A stretch of DNA of 29,853 bases from the NCBI GenBank assembly GCA_038326165.1, contig JBBQJT010000046.1, positions 1 through 29,853 of the forward strand, read 5' to 3'. Made by a program: the position numbers and the translations under genes. Below the pieces are notes generated by a model. That model made no database searches. It saw only the letters and a list, made by a program, of their open reading frames with translations, and had not been told where the DNA came from. Positions within the stretch are counted from its first letter, which is position 1. Every line of letters starts with the position of its first letter. The DNA comes from JAEUUM01 sp038326165. GTDB taxonomy: Bacteria; Bacteroidota; Bacteroidia; Chitinophagales; Saprospiraceae. Positions 16,095 through 24,703 of the stretch are shown one piece after another.

Positions 16095-17113
16095 GAAGTA
16101 TAGGTGAATTCGGTTTAATTGAACGGATCACAAGCCCCAATACACTGCAACATGAAAGCAGTAAACTTGGGATTGGCGATGATGCCGCAGTAATGAGTTT
16201 TCCAGTTGATCATGAAGTGGTAGTCAGTACAGACCTGCTGGTTGAAGGAATCCATTTCGACTTGATGTATTCTCCATTGAAGCATTTGGGCTACAAATCT
16301 ATTGCTGTGAATGTTTCTGATATCTGTGCAATGAACGCCTTGGCAACACAAGTTACCGTTTCAATCGGCCTTTCAAATCGTTTCTCAGTCGAAGCCATTG
16401 AAGAATTTTATGAGGGTATCTACGCCGCTTGCAAAAACTTTAAGGTGGACTTGGTAGGTGGTGACACCTCTTCATCCAACAAAGGAATGATCATTAGCGT
16501 AACCGCAATAGGGCATGCCTTACCTGACAGAATCAGCAAGCGATCGGGAGCCAAAGTGGGCGACCTTGTATGTATTACAGGCAATCTGGGAGCCGCCTAC
16601 CTCGGGTTACAGATATTGGAGCGCGAAAAGCAATTGTACCTTTCCCAGCCAGAAATACAACCAGATTTGGAGGGTCAAAACTATCTGATAGAGCGGCAGC
16701 TGAAACCCGAACCCAGGGTTGATATCATCGAGTTATTTGCAGAGCAAACACTGGTACCTACTTCAATGATAGATATATCAGATGGATTAGTTTCCGAATT
16801 GATGCATATTTGTAAAGCGTCGGGTGTAGGAGCTTATATCGAAGAGTCAGGAGTACCCATTCATCCCGACTCCGAAATGCAAGCGCTCAAATTTGGGATG
16901 GATCCCATCACTTGCGCGTTATACGGAGGAGAAGATTATGAACTTTTGTTCACCATTGATCCAGCTGATATGGATAAAGTTAAGTATTTGCCTGACATTT
17001 ATGTTGCTGGTGAAATTGTGTCCCCGGAAGATGGAATCAAGCTGCACACCAAAGGCGGAAAAATTCACGACATCAATAAAAGAGGTTGGCAGCATTTTGA
17101 AGTTGAGGAATAA
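16067..17113 (+). CDS. thiL: Thiamine-monophosphate kinase
   Basis: ThiL phosphorylates thiamine monophosphate to the active cofactor thiamine diphosphate. I chose the ATG at 16067 (MAEQQRTEIGSIGEFGLI, 348 aa), though a GTG at 16034 is in frame. The Mg-ATP and substrate loops are visible in order: IGDDAAVM, VVSTDLLVEGIHFD, YKSIAVNVSDICAM, DLVGGDTSSS, MIDISDGLVSELMHIC and YGGEDYELLFTI. These are family hallmarks (AIR-synthase-like fold). The start overlaps the end of the pseudouridine synthase gene by 28 nt. The 3' end converges with the run of minus-strand envelope genes, leaving only 16 bp and no evident terminator. Confidence 0.96.
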   Translation: MAEQQRTEIGSIGEFGLIERITSPNTLQHESSKLGIGDDAAVMSFPVDHEVVVSTDLLVEGIHFDLMYSPLKHLGYKSIAVNVSDICAMNALATQVTVSIGLSNRFSVEAIEEFYEGIYAACKNFKVDLVGGDTSSSNKGMIISVTAIGHALPDRISKRSGAKVGDLVCITGNLGAAYLGLQILEREKQLYLSQPEIQPDLEGQNYLIERQLKPEPRVDIIELFAEQTLVPTSMIDISDGLVSELMHICKASGVGAYIEESGVPIHPDSEMQALKFGMDPITCALYGGEDYELLFTIDPADMDKVKYLPDIYVAGEIVSPEDGIKLHTKGGKIHDINKRGWQHFEVEE

Positions 17114-17129
17114 AAGTAGCTTCCACGGA

Positions 17130-17465
17130 CTATTTTTTTTCAGTGTCCCACAATGGCCTCAATGGCACATCATCCAATTTGGATTTAAACTTTTGGGCCC
17201 CAGGTCTTACAGGTGCACTTGGTCTACCACTTGTATCAAAACTTGTGATGTAAGATTCAGCAATTAAAATAGAGTCAACGATGTGCGATGCAGTTTGGAG
17301 TGCCTGCATCTTACACTGTTTTTCATGTTGCAGTTGCTCGTATTTGATAATATCAGTTACTTTGGCATTCACCAATGTAGTATTGATGGACTTTGATTGT
17401 CTCAATTGCCAAATAAACAAAATCAACAACAAACTGATGATCCACCATTTGTAACGCTTGATCAT
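17130..17465 (-). CDS. Small single-pass membrane protein of unknown function
   Basis: This 111-residue protein has one N-terminal membrane helix (WWIISLLLILFIW, about residues 7-19) after a short basic start. The rest is a largely helical periplasmic or cytoplasmic part (KYEQLQHEKQCKMQAL) with a Pro/Lys-rich tail. I recognise no family. Its ATG overlaps the stop of the 82-residue lipoprotein gene as ATGA, so translation is likely coupled. It is the last gene of the run that includes lptB. A role in envelope assembly is inferred from the context only. Confidence 0.65.
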   Translation of the reverse strand: MIKRYKWWIISLLLILFIWQLRQSKSINTTLVNAKVTDIIKYEQLQHEKQCKMQALQTASHIVDSILIAESYITSFDTSGRPSAPVRPGAQKFKSKLDDVPLRPLWDTEKK

Positions 17466-17710
17466 TGTTCCTTTTTAATTTTGGTATTGATTTTTATAAC
17501 AGTTGCTTTCATGAGGGAATCAACTGAAATTGCGACAAGACTATCTTGTTTTTTGTTGCAACTTAGATCCCATAAGAATTTGTTTTTCAAGAGCATATTT
17601 TCGCTCATGGTATCAATCATATAACGTTCCTCTGCGCTAATCTTGTTTGGTGTGTGATTGCAAGAACCCATCAATAAACCCAAGAGCAACAAACAAATAT
17701 AAGTTCTCAT
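17462..17710 (-). CDS. Small lipoprotein of unknown function
   Basis: This 82-residue protein has a classical lipoprotein signal, MRTYICLLLLGLLMGS followed by C17. The mature part of 66 residues is mostly helical and charged, with MIDTMSENMLLKNKFLWDL and a basic end KINTKIKKEQ. No family is recognised. Its ATG overlaps the lptB stop and its stop overlaps the next ATG (ATGA each time), so it is embedded in a translationally coupled set. It may be anchored in the inner or outer membrane as a partner for the small protein encoded next; this is inference. Confidence 0.65.
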   Translation of the reverse strand: MRTYICLLLLGLLMGSCNHTPNKISAEERYMIDTMSENMLLKNKFLWDLSCNKKQDSLVAISVDSLMKATVIKINTKIKKEQ

Positions 17711-18462
17711 TCAGCTTGGTGTTTGCGGCGGAGTTCAAAATTCATGCCCAGATAAACTCTGCGCACCACTTCATCAGCGGCTAGTTCTTCAGCAGTGCCT
17801 GTTTTCAGTATACTTCCTTCAAACATTAAGTATGCTCTGTCGGTGATAGAAAGTGTTTCTTGAACATTGTGGTCAGTGATCAAAATTCCAATGTTTTTAG
17901 TTTTTAGCTTGGCCACTATGCCTTGTATATCTTCAACTGCTATTGGGTCAATACCTGCAAATGGTTCATCCAAAAGAATAAAACTGGGATTTGAAGCCAA
18001 GGCTCTGGCTATTTCAGTTCTGCGACGTTCGCCACCTGACACGGTGTCGGCCATGTTCTTGCGCACCTTGTGTAAGCTGAATTCATCAATCAAACTTTCT
18101 AGCTTTTCTGCTTGTTCCTTTTTGCTTAAACCCGTAAATTCAAGAATTGCTTTGATATTATCTTCAACAGTGAGTTTGCGGAATACAGATGCTTCCTGAG
18201 GCAAATAACCAATTCCTTTTTTGGCACGTTGATACATGGGCAAATCAGTAATTTCCTTATCATTCAAAAAAACTTTGCCTTCATTGGGTTTTATAAATCC
18301 AACCATCATATAAAATGAAGTGGTCTTGCCGGCACCATTGGGGCCCAATAAACCTACTATTTCACCTTGATTCACCTCAATCGATACATTCTTCACAACT
18401 GTTCGTTGACCGTATATTTTTAGAAGATTGGTTGCCCTGAGTATTTGTTTACCTGTTGTCAT
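17707..18462 (-). CDS. lptB: LPS export ABC transporter ATPase LptB
   Basis: LptB powers extraction of lipopolysaccharide from the inner membrane with LptF and LptG, which are not in this window. From the ATG at 18462 it is 251 residues, the normal length; a longer frame upstream overlaps the preceding gene. Walker A is GPNGAGKTT, the Q-loop region is IGYLPQEASVFRKLTVEDN, the signature is VSGGERRRTEIARALA, and Walker B is FILLDEPFAGIDP. The sequences GYLPQE and SGGERRR are diagnostic of LptB among ABC ATPases. It overlaps the upstream lipoprotein gene and the downstream one by ATGA, which implies translational coupling. Confidence 0.93.
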   Translation of the reverse strand: MTTGKQILRATNLLKIYGQRTVVKNVSIEVNQGEIVGLLGPNGAGKTTSFYMMVGFIKPNEGKVFLNDKEITDLPMYQRAKKGIGYLPQEASVFRKLTVEDNIKAILEFTGLSKKEQAEKLESLIDEFSLHKVRKNMADTVSGGERRRTEIARALASNPSFILLDEPFAGIDPIAVEDIQGIVAKLKTKNIGILITDHNVQETLSITDRAYLMFEGSILKTGTAEELAADEVVRRVYLGMNFELRRKHQAE

Positions 18463-20087
18463 AAAATGATATTGAAATCCAATTGCCAATTGGGTTTTAA
18501 AGGTTCTGATTTTTTCTTAAACACCGTTTCTGCTTGTTTTTTTTCTTTCAGTTTAACTGAATCCCAACGGCCATTTTTATTGCTATCGGTAATCACTGTA
18601 ACCTGATAAACGCCTGGTATCAAATTAGGTATCAATTTCTTCCAGATGCTGACACCAGTAATTTCAGTTAGGTCTATTGTTTCATTGGAAGCATTTGTAA
18701 GTTCTATTAGATATTGCTCACTTAGGTCCATTCCTGTGATACTCAGATTAAAATTACCTAGTTGTTCCACTGTATTTATTTTGGCATCAACGACTATGGT
18801 ATCGTTCTTATTGCCATAAAAATCAACCAAAGCACCAGGCAGAAAAACCGATTTGATATTGCCGGGTTTCTGTTTCAATGTAGATAAGTGCAATTTGGTC
18901 GGAAATAAGCTGTCGGTCATCCAAGTGCCAGTGTTATAAATACTGGTATCTCTTGAAGTTATTATTCTACTCGGGTCAATGGATACTATTGGATTATTGA
19001 ATGCAATATTCCATTCTTGACCAACTGATAAGGAAGTAGGTCCAAATTTTTTCAAACTTCTTACCAAAAGTCTATCAACAGACTTAATGCTTTGGAATTT
19101 AGTGGTATCTAAAACAACAGTATCTTTTTTTATGCCATTATCTAACTCTACCTTTAGTGCAGACTTAATGTTTTTTGGATACCAAATGGTTAGGGTATCC
19201 TTGTCAATTTGTGAAATGTATTTTACTCCTTCAGCTTGAATCTTATATTTTATCTCAGCAGCTTTTCCTGAAAAGAAAAATTTCATGACACCTCGGTTTC
19301 TCAAGCTTTTGTCAATCAATGACGGTGGAAGGTCGTCCTTTGAAATTAAAACTGTTTGTATGGTTAAACTGGTGTCCTCGGTTATGATGACTGAGTCTTT
19401 GAACCCTATTAATTCAGTAGCGATGTCGAATTTGTAGTTAGCGTTTTCATCTTTTAGAGCATAAAAGATATACTGACCAGGACGGATATTATCGATGGTA
19501 AAGGTCCCTTCTTTGGAACAGCGAGCAAAATAATCAGGCTTGTTCTTCCTGAATGAGGTGTCAACAGTATTGCTGTGTAATAGTGCTATCACACCTTCAA
19601 CGGCTTCATTATTGAATGCAGTTCGTACACTTCCAGTTAACTTGGCATTGTCCAATTTATCACCAGTAGAAAAAACGATTTTAAGATCGGAAGCTGGATT
19701 TTTTTCTGTGATGTCCTTGATTGCTTCGCCGAATTGAATGGTGTAAGTTGTATTTTCTTTCAAAATCTCTTTTTCATGAAATTTGATTTTGATTACTTTT
19801 CCTTTTGGTTTGACTTCTAATGGATATTCAAGTGGCGGACTAACCACGAGTTGTGAAGCAATATTGTCCAAAAGTATGAACTCATTGAAGCGCAACTCAA
19901 ATCCACGTCCTTTGTAGTTTAAAAGACCATTTTGGCTGGATTTTAAAGAATCAATCTTGGGCTTACTGGTGTCCTTTGGGCCACCTGTGGGCGCTACGGG
20001 ATTGGCACAACCACTCAGCAAAAGTAGCGATGTAATTACTGATGCTGCAATTAAATAAATAAATATATTGTTTTTAGCTCCGTACAT
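18459..20087 (-). CDS. Lipoprotein with bacterial Ig-like domain
   Basis: This 542-residue protein has a lipoprotein signal ending LLLLSG then C27. The mature start, PVAPTGGPKDTSKPKI, and the following ELRFNEFILLDN and GKVIKIKFHEKEIL are typical of an N-terminal Ig-like domain of the SbsA/Big_5 kind seen in many Bacteroidota lipoproteins. A carboxypeptidase-regulatory-like segment (GTFTIDNIRPGQYIFYAL) is near residues 190-215, and a calcium-loop-like DSNKNGRWD is near the C-terminus. Its TGA overlaps the lptB ATG. This arrangement suggests a link to envelope biogenesis, but the molecular role is unknown. Confidence 0.8.
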   Translation of the reverse strand: MYGAKNNIFIYLIAASVITSLLLLSGCANPVAPTGGPKDTSKPKIDSLKSSQNGLLNYKGRGFELRFNEFILLDNIASQLVVSPPLEYPLEVKPKGKVIKIKFHEKEILKENTTYTIQFGEAIKDITEKNPASDLKIVFSTGDKLDNAKLTGSVRTAFNNEAVEGVIALLHSNTVDTSFRKNKPDYFARCSKEGTFTIDNIRPGQYIFYALKDENANYKFDIATELIGFKDSVIITEDTSLTIQTVLISKDDLPPSLIDKSLRNRGVMKFFFSGKAAEIKYKIQAEGVKYISQIDKDTLTIWYPKNIKSALKVELDNGIKKDTVVLDTTKFQSIKSVDRLLVRSLKKFGPTSLSVGQEWNIAFNNPIVSIDPSRIITSRDTSIYNTGTWMTDSLFPTKLHLSTLKQKPGNIKSVFLPGALVDFYGNKNDTIVVDAKINTVEQLGNFNLSITGMDLSEQYLIELTNASNETIDLTEITGVSIWKKLIPNLIPGVYQVTVITDSNKNGRWDSVKLKEKKQAETVFKKKSEPLKPNWQLDFNIIL

Positions 20088-20094
20088 AGAATTG

Positions 20095-20102
20095 CAAAGT
20101 TA
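20095..20102 (-). promoter_or_regulatory. Possible internal -7 element before the Ig-like lipoprotein gene
   Basis: The minus strand reads TAACTTTG only 8 bp before the start at 20087, with no good -33. If used, the transcript would be nearly leaderless. The small inverted repeat AGTGG/CCACT (20102-20118) sits just upstream. Confidence 0.28.
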
Positions 20103-20120
20103 GTGGGATGTATCCACTCT

Positions 20121-21059
20121 TTAACGATATATTGGATGGAATCGCAATACTGTTTCACGCAGATAGTGTGTGTCGAGGTGTGTGTAGATCTCAGTAGTCA
20201 ATATTGACTCATGTCCAAGCATTTCTTGAACTGCTCTGAGGTCTGCTCCTCCCTCTACCAAATGAGTTGCAAATGAGTGTCTGAAAATATGTGGACTGAT
20301 GTCTCTGGTTATCCCAGCTTTCTGCGCCAGCGCCCTTACCAATTGGAAAACCATTACGCGGCTGAGGCCCTTGCCGTTTTTGTTTAGAAACAGGCAACCT
20401 TCTGTTTCTTTAAGTTCAAAATAGGTTTTGCGTTCATATTGAATATACTGGTTAATCCAATTTAAGGCCGACTGACCAATGGGTATAAGTCTTTCTTTGT
20501 TATTCTTGCCAATTACTCTTATAAACCCTTCATCTACAAATATTTGATCCATTCGTAGGCCAGTCATTTCTGATACTCTTAAACCACAAGCATACAGTAT
20601 TTCAATCATAGCTCTATTGCGATAGGCAAATGTTTTGCTCATATCTATTGCATCGAGTATGTTGTTGATTTCATCCACTGTGAGGTAGTCGGGAAGTTTT
20701 CGAGTTGTTTTGGGACTTGAAACAATTTTTGCGGGATTGGACTTAACAAGGTCTTCGATGCTCAAGTATTTAAAAAAAGTCCTAATTGCGGATAAATTTC
20801 TAGCCTGGCTGTTGGCACTTTGTCCATTGATGCCTATGGTCTGAATGTAGGTTTCGATTTGTTGTTGATGTATGTTTTCGGGATTCGAAATATCCGTGTG
20901 CTCACTAATCCAGTATATCAGAGAAACCACATCCCTCAAATATGCCTCTACGGTATGCACAGAACAAGACCTTTCAAGTTTGAGCCAGGCTTTGAAACCT
21001 TTTAGCGCAGGAGTCCAAATCTTGGGCAGTTGTTGAAAAGCTTCTTCTTTCTTAACCAT
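20121..21059 (-). CDS. xerD: Site-specific tyrosine recombinase XerD
   Basis: This 312-residue tyrosine recombinase is of the XerC/XerD type, which resolves chromosome dimers at dif with FtsK. It has an N-terminal SAM-like DNA-binding domain (about residues 18-105). The catalytic residues are all visible: R161 in CGLRVSEMTGL, a Lys near 185 in GKNNKER, H257 and R260 in HIFRHSFATHL, H283 in LGHESILTTE, and nucleophile Y292 in IYTHLD. The length and lack of flanking phage genes point to the housekeeping enzyme rather than an integrase. XerD rather than XerC is the likelier call by pattern; no partner is seen. It starts three bases after the DUF3299-like gene. Confidence 0.9.
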   Translation of the reverse strand: MVKKEEAFQQLPKIWTPALKGFKAWLKLERSCSVHTVEAYLRDVVSLIYWISEHTDISNPENIHQQQIETYIQTIGINGQSANSQARNLSAIRTFFKYLSIEDLVKSNPAKIVSSPKTTRKLPDYLTVDEINNILDAIDMSKTFAYRNRAMIEILYACGLRVSEMTGLRMDQIFVDEGFIRVIGKNNKERLIPIGQSALNWINQYIQYERKTYFELKETEGCLFLNKNGKGLSRVMVFQLVRALAQKAGITRDISPHIFRHSFATHLVEGGADLRAVQEMLGHESILTTEIYTHLDTHYLRETVLRFHPIYR

Positions 21060-21062
21060 GAT

Positions 21063-21512
21063 TTATTTAGAAGGCAGTAATACCGCTTCTGATATCGAAT
21101 ACATCAGTTTGTTGATATCATTGTCATTGAGTTTCAGTTTGCCTCTAAGCACAACTGGATTTACGGTGTACTTGACGGCTTCTTTAGCTGAGACCTCCAT
21201 GACAGTTTCAGGACCAGCAGCCCCACAGAAGAAACACATGCTATACGGGTAAGCCGAGAATATGAATTCTTTGTGTCCTTTGTACCCTTCTACTGGCACA
21301 ATATATCCTGTCACTTCAACGATTTTGCCTTCTAAGTTCTTGATATCCTGACTGAATACGGGAACGTCAACTTTAAAGCCCAACAACTTATCATATTGTT
21401 TTTTGTAAGTCAGCTTGCCCAATGTCTTCCACACATTGTCGTTCTGAGCGTTTGAATATTTCACGCCAAGAAGCATTACAAAAACGATAGAAAATGCAAT
21501 CCTCAAATTCAA
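21063..21512 (-). CDS. DUF3299-like periplasmic protein with CxxC
   Basis: This 149-residue exported protein has a signal peptide of about 22 residues cut near SNAQ. The core VEVTGYIVPVEGYKGHKEFI resembles the DUF3299 fold (vtGYvvPle), and it ends in a conserved block YSMCFFCGAAGPETVMEV with C93 and C96 as a potential metal- or thiol-active site. It lies 5 bp from the permease gene and belongs to the ATPase-permease-DUF3299 cassette. In Pseudomonas a DUF3299 gene accompanies a zinc-responsive ABC cassette (PA4063-PA4066, from memory). A metal-binding partner role is plausible here but inferred. Related Bacteroidota proteins are usually listed as hypothetical. Confidence 0.65.
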   Translation of the reverse strand: MNLRIAFSIVFVMLLGVKYSNAQNDNVWKTLGKLTYKKQYDKLLGFKVDVPVFSQDIKNLEGKIVEVTGYIVPVEGYKGHKEFIFSAYPYSMCFFCGAAGPETVMEVSAKEAVKYTVNPVVLRGKLKLNDNDINKLMYSISEAVLLPSK

Positions 21513-21517
21513 TTTCT

Positions 21518-22795
21518 TTATTTTGATGCTAAGGTAAGGGCAATGTCGGTCTTATAGGCTTTCCAGGCAGGAATTAACGAAGCAATAACGCCAATGGCCA
21601 GCATAACGCCTATCAATAGGTACTCTTGTGGATCAATGGTCCATCCGTTGAAGCGATAACGATACTCCGCAGTAGCGTATCTAGCAAACAAAATCAAGGC
21701 TGTATGTGCAAGCAACAACCCAGCTAAAACGCCCAGTATACTTACGATCAAGGATTCAAGTAATATTATGAAGCTCAATTGCCAGGGTTTGGCTCCTGTT
21801 AATCTCATCACCGCCAGTTCGTATGCGCGATCCTTCAGTGCTTGAAGCAGAGACACAAATAAACTCAAGCCACCCAATGTCAATAAGGCGATCAATAACC
21901 ATTTCAATACGTCTTGACCTATGCCCAATGATGCAAATAACTTGCTCAGTTCCATGGAAGGGCTTGATGCCATCATTTCTGTATTGATGTTGATGTTTCG
22001 ACCAAAATTTAAGGTTTGGAAGTTGCGATTTTTGAAAACTATGAGAAGTGCAGTTATTTCTTTGTCATGAAATTCAGAGAATTGCTCTGCAAGGGTATCG
22101 GGTAGATTTTTTTCATGAAATTCTGAATGACCCACTTCTCCTTCATGGTCGTGTCCATCTTCATGTTCGGTATTGTCTGCATGGCTTTCCCAAACAGTTT
22201 TGGGACCACACAGGATCAACTGATCAACAACTGTTCCTGAAGGCTTCAAAATGCCAGTGACAGTAAATTCATGCTGATGCTCATCCAAGTCGTCTACCAG
22301 TCCATGAGAAGAACGGAAATGATCATTTATTTTCAGACCCAAGTCAGCGGCAACCTCACATCCCAATACCGTTTCAAATGGCTTATTCCATTTTCGACCT
22401 GTAGCGAATTCTAAACTGTACAAATTCAAAAAATCGTAGCTTGTTCCAACGATTCTATATTTCTTGTAATTATCTCCCAGGAGCAGTGGAACCCTTTGAG
22501 CAATTAAGGGATGTTCTTTTCGTAAAAAAGCTGCTGCTTCCTCTATTTTGATATTCCCAGTTGGGAGGTCAACATGGTAAAGATTGCACAACACGCTTTG
22601 AAGTGGGCTGCCTTTGGCCCCAATGATTAGATCAACGCCTGCAAGGTTGCGGTCAAAATGGTCCGTCAGCTGCTTGCTGAACTGCAACAGGAAAGAAGCA
22701 AGTCCAACGCCCAATGCGACCAGTAAAACACTCAATAATGTGCCCAAAGGTCTGTAGAATGTGTTGCGCCATGCAATTTTGATGAGTGTCAACAT
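21518..22795 (-). CDS. FtsX/MacB-like ABC permease with His-rich extracytoplasmic loop
   Basis: This 425-residue permease of the FtsX/MacB fold has one membrane helix near the N-terminus (about 15-38), a large extracytoplasmic domain (about 40-295), then three helices (about 298-320, 348-372, 392-412). The extracytoplasmic domain carries a cluster of His and acidic residues: H205, H211, H215, H217, H223, H227 and H243 within about 40 residues, with D/E between them (HEDGHDHEGE). Such a loop usually binds zinc or similar divalent metals. The ATPase is encoded directly upstream with no gap, and the CxxC protein directly downstream. I read this as a metal-related ABC exporter or sensor; the substrate is unproven. 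Confidence 0.85.
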   Translation of the reverse strand: MLTLIKIAWRNTFYRPLGTLLSVLLVALGVGLASFLLQFSKQLTDHFDRNLAGVDLIIGAKGSPLQSVLCNLYHVDLPTGNIKIEEAAAFLRKEHPLIAQRVPLLLGDNYKKYRIVGTSYDFLNLYSLEFATGRKWNKPFETVLGCEVAADLGLKINDHFRSSHGLVDDLDEHQHEFTVTGILKPSGTVVDQLILCGPKTVWESHADNTEHEDGHDHEGEVGHSEFHEKNLPDTLAEQFSEFHDKEITALLIVFKNRNFQTLNFGRNININTEMMASSPSMELSKLFASLGIGQDVLKWLLIALLTLGGLSLFVSLLQALKDRAYELAVMRLTGAKPWQLSFIILLESLIVSILGVLAGLLLAHTALILFARYATAEYRYRFNGWTIDPQEYLLIGVMLAIGVIASLIPAWKAYKTDIALTLASK

Positions 22796-23428
22796 TTAGC
22801 TCAATTTGATGTGGTGAGAAAATGATGAAATGATTCTGCTATCGTGCGTGACAATTATCAAAGAAGCTCCAGATTGGGTGGAATTTTCTTTAAGGAGCTT
22901 GATGGTTTCGGTACATCGGGCATCATCGAGTGCAGATGTAGGCTCATCTGCCAATATTAAAACTGGTTCATTGATCAATGCCCGAACGATTGCAAAGCGT
23001 TGCAATTCGCCGGAACTGATTTGGCTGGGAAGCCTATTGGCCAAATGACCTATTTCCAATTGATCCAATTTGCTTTTGATTTTATTCGAGGATTGGTTTT
23101 TACCGCTAAAATAAATAGTGGCGTTCAAGTTGTCCATTAAGCTACAAGAGCGTATGAACCAAGGTACTTGAGGAATCGTACTGATATTTTTTCCTCTAAA
23201 ATTGTCAAGTGCATTTTTGCTCAGCTGGGTAATTTCTGTTCCGTTGATGGATATTGAGCCATTTGATGGCTTTCGGATGCCATTCAGCAATTGCAACAAA
23301 GTTGATTTGCCAATACCAGATGGTCCCAATATCAACAAAGCCTCCTCATCTGCCAGTTGTATGGGTTCGAAATTGAAGTTTGTCGCCGAATTATGATAGC
23401 TGTAACTTAAAGCTGTAGTTGATAACAT
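22796..23428 (-). CDS. ABC transporter ATPase of the metal-type cassette
   Basis: This ATPase is 210 residues from the ATG at 23428; a slightly longer frame starts at 23446. Walker A is GPSGIGKST, Walker B is VLILADEPTSALDD, and the signature appears as ISSGELQRFAIVRAL, with SSGE in place of the usual SGGQ. It is LolD/MacB-like in size and drives the FtsX-like permease whose ATG begins at the next base after its stop. It is the first gene of the eight-gene minus-strand run. I see no consensus TAnnTTTG promoter before it. Confidence 0.9.
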   Translation of the reverse strand: MLSTTALSYSYHNSATNFNFEPIQLADEEALLILGPSGIGKSTLLQLLNGIRKPSNGSISINGTEITQLSKNALDNFRGKNISTIPQVPWFIRSCSLMDNLNATIYFSGKNQSSNKIKSKLDQLEIGHLANRLPSQISSGELQRFAIVRALINEPVLILADEPTSALDDARCTETIKLLKENSTQSGASLIIVTHDSRIISSFSHHIKLS

Positions 23429-23446
23429 GGGATAAAGTTCGCACAA

Positions 23447-23741
23447 TTCGCAATAAGAATTTCAATAAATAGAAGAAAAGATCTACACAGATAATTTTGA
23501 AGCTTCGTATTTAGATTATGAACTCCACAGTCATGAATTAGCTTTCAACCTAAAAAATGCATTAATAATTTCCAATGCATGATTAAGGAATTAAAATCAT
23601 GATTTCGTGTCCTTGTCACAAGAACCAAGTTGATTGATATGAATTGTAAGGAATCGTCTAATGATGATGATTCTATGATATATTCCTTTTGTATAATCTT
23701 GATTTATAGTTTTCAGTGTGGAATTTTTCCTTTTTGCGTCT
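23447..23741. other. AT-rich gap without a gene
   Basis: About 295 bp between the divergent ABC cassette and the Rpn remnant. I see no ORF of substance, no tRNA-like fold and no clear promoter. It holds short repeated AT words only. Confidence 0.5.
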
Positions 23742-24701
23742 ATGTACAAAAGTGCAGAAATGGATGGCAATGCTCAAGACAAGTTAATTTACACACATGA
23801 TAGCTTTTTTAAAGGAGCTTTTTCATATCCTGATGTTGCAGCAGGCTACATACGCAGTTATTTGCCACCTGAATTGACTGCCCAATTAGGTCTTAACAGA
23901 CTGGAATTGTCAAATAGTAGCTATGTAACCAATGAATTGCGCAATTATTTCTCCGATCTGGTGTGGATTTGCCCCATTGATTCGTAAGAAATTCAGATTG
24001 CCTTTTTATTTGAACACAAGAGTTACCCAATGAAATTTCCGCATCTGCAATTATTGAGGTATATGCTACAAATATGGGAAACTCAACTGGAGGACAAGAA
24101 AACAAAAACACTAAAACCAGTCATTCCAATTATTTTTTATCATGGCTTAAAAGCATGGAAAATGAATTCGTTTGCGAGTTATTTTGGTGAAATACCTACT
24201 GAATTGATGGCTCATATTCCTTCATTCAATTTTATCCTAACTGATATGGGTCGGGAATCAATGGAAAAGATATCAAATCTTAAAACTGAAAAACTTGTCT
24301 TGACCCTTTTGAGTTTTCAACAATTTAGAGATACCCGTAAATTATTAGAAAACATGGGGTTGGTTTTAGAAAAAATTGAAAGTTTTGAATCATCACAAGA
24401 AAATGAGAACTTTGTAAAAATGGTTTTGATTTATATCTTTAATTATAGCAAATTAAACCCCAAGGAAATGGATGAATTAATAACATCTTCGCAGTCCAGA
24501 AGCATTCGCAAATCAAAAAGCACAGGGCAACAGCTAATTGATCAAGGCATCAAAAAAGGTGTTGAACAAGGAATCGAGACATCGATAATAAATGCCTATA
24601 AAAAAGGAAAATCTACAAGCCTATTGGCAGATATCTTTGAAATGACTATCGCTGATATCGATCTTATCATCAAAAAGCACGATACAAATCCTGAAGGATA
24701 A
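23742..24701 (+). pseudogene. Rpn-family recombination-promoting nuclease, broken by an in-frame TAA
   Basis: The frame from the ATG at 23742 to 24701 encodes a protein of the Rpn / PD-(D/E)XK transposase-like family (PF04754), interrupted once by TAA at 23985-23987. Before the stop: HDSFFKGAFSYPD and the conserved Asp of YFSDLVW. After it, in the same frame: FLFEHKSYP with the ExK of the nuclease core, then QLLRYM and IIFYHG. The C-terminal repeat-like helices (DQGIKKGVEQGIE) are typical. Restart at 24030 would give a 223-residue piece lacking the catalytic Asp and Glu. One base change (AAA, GAA or CAA to TAA) explains the break, so loss is recent, or the base call is wrong. These proteins promote RecA-independent recombination. 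Confidence 0.82.
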
Positions 24702-24703
24702 AA

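Noticed and set aside
20121..21059. Tyrosine recombinase as a phage or island integrase
   Set aside because: Length and motifs fit housekeeping XerD, it is embedded in a core gene run, and no att-like repeats or phage genes are nearby.
23742..24701. Rpn remnant as an active insertion sequence
   Set aside because: No terminal inverted repeats or target duplication were seen around 23500-24710. The family is not a classical transposase.
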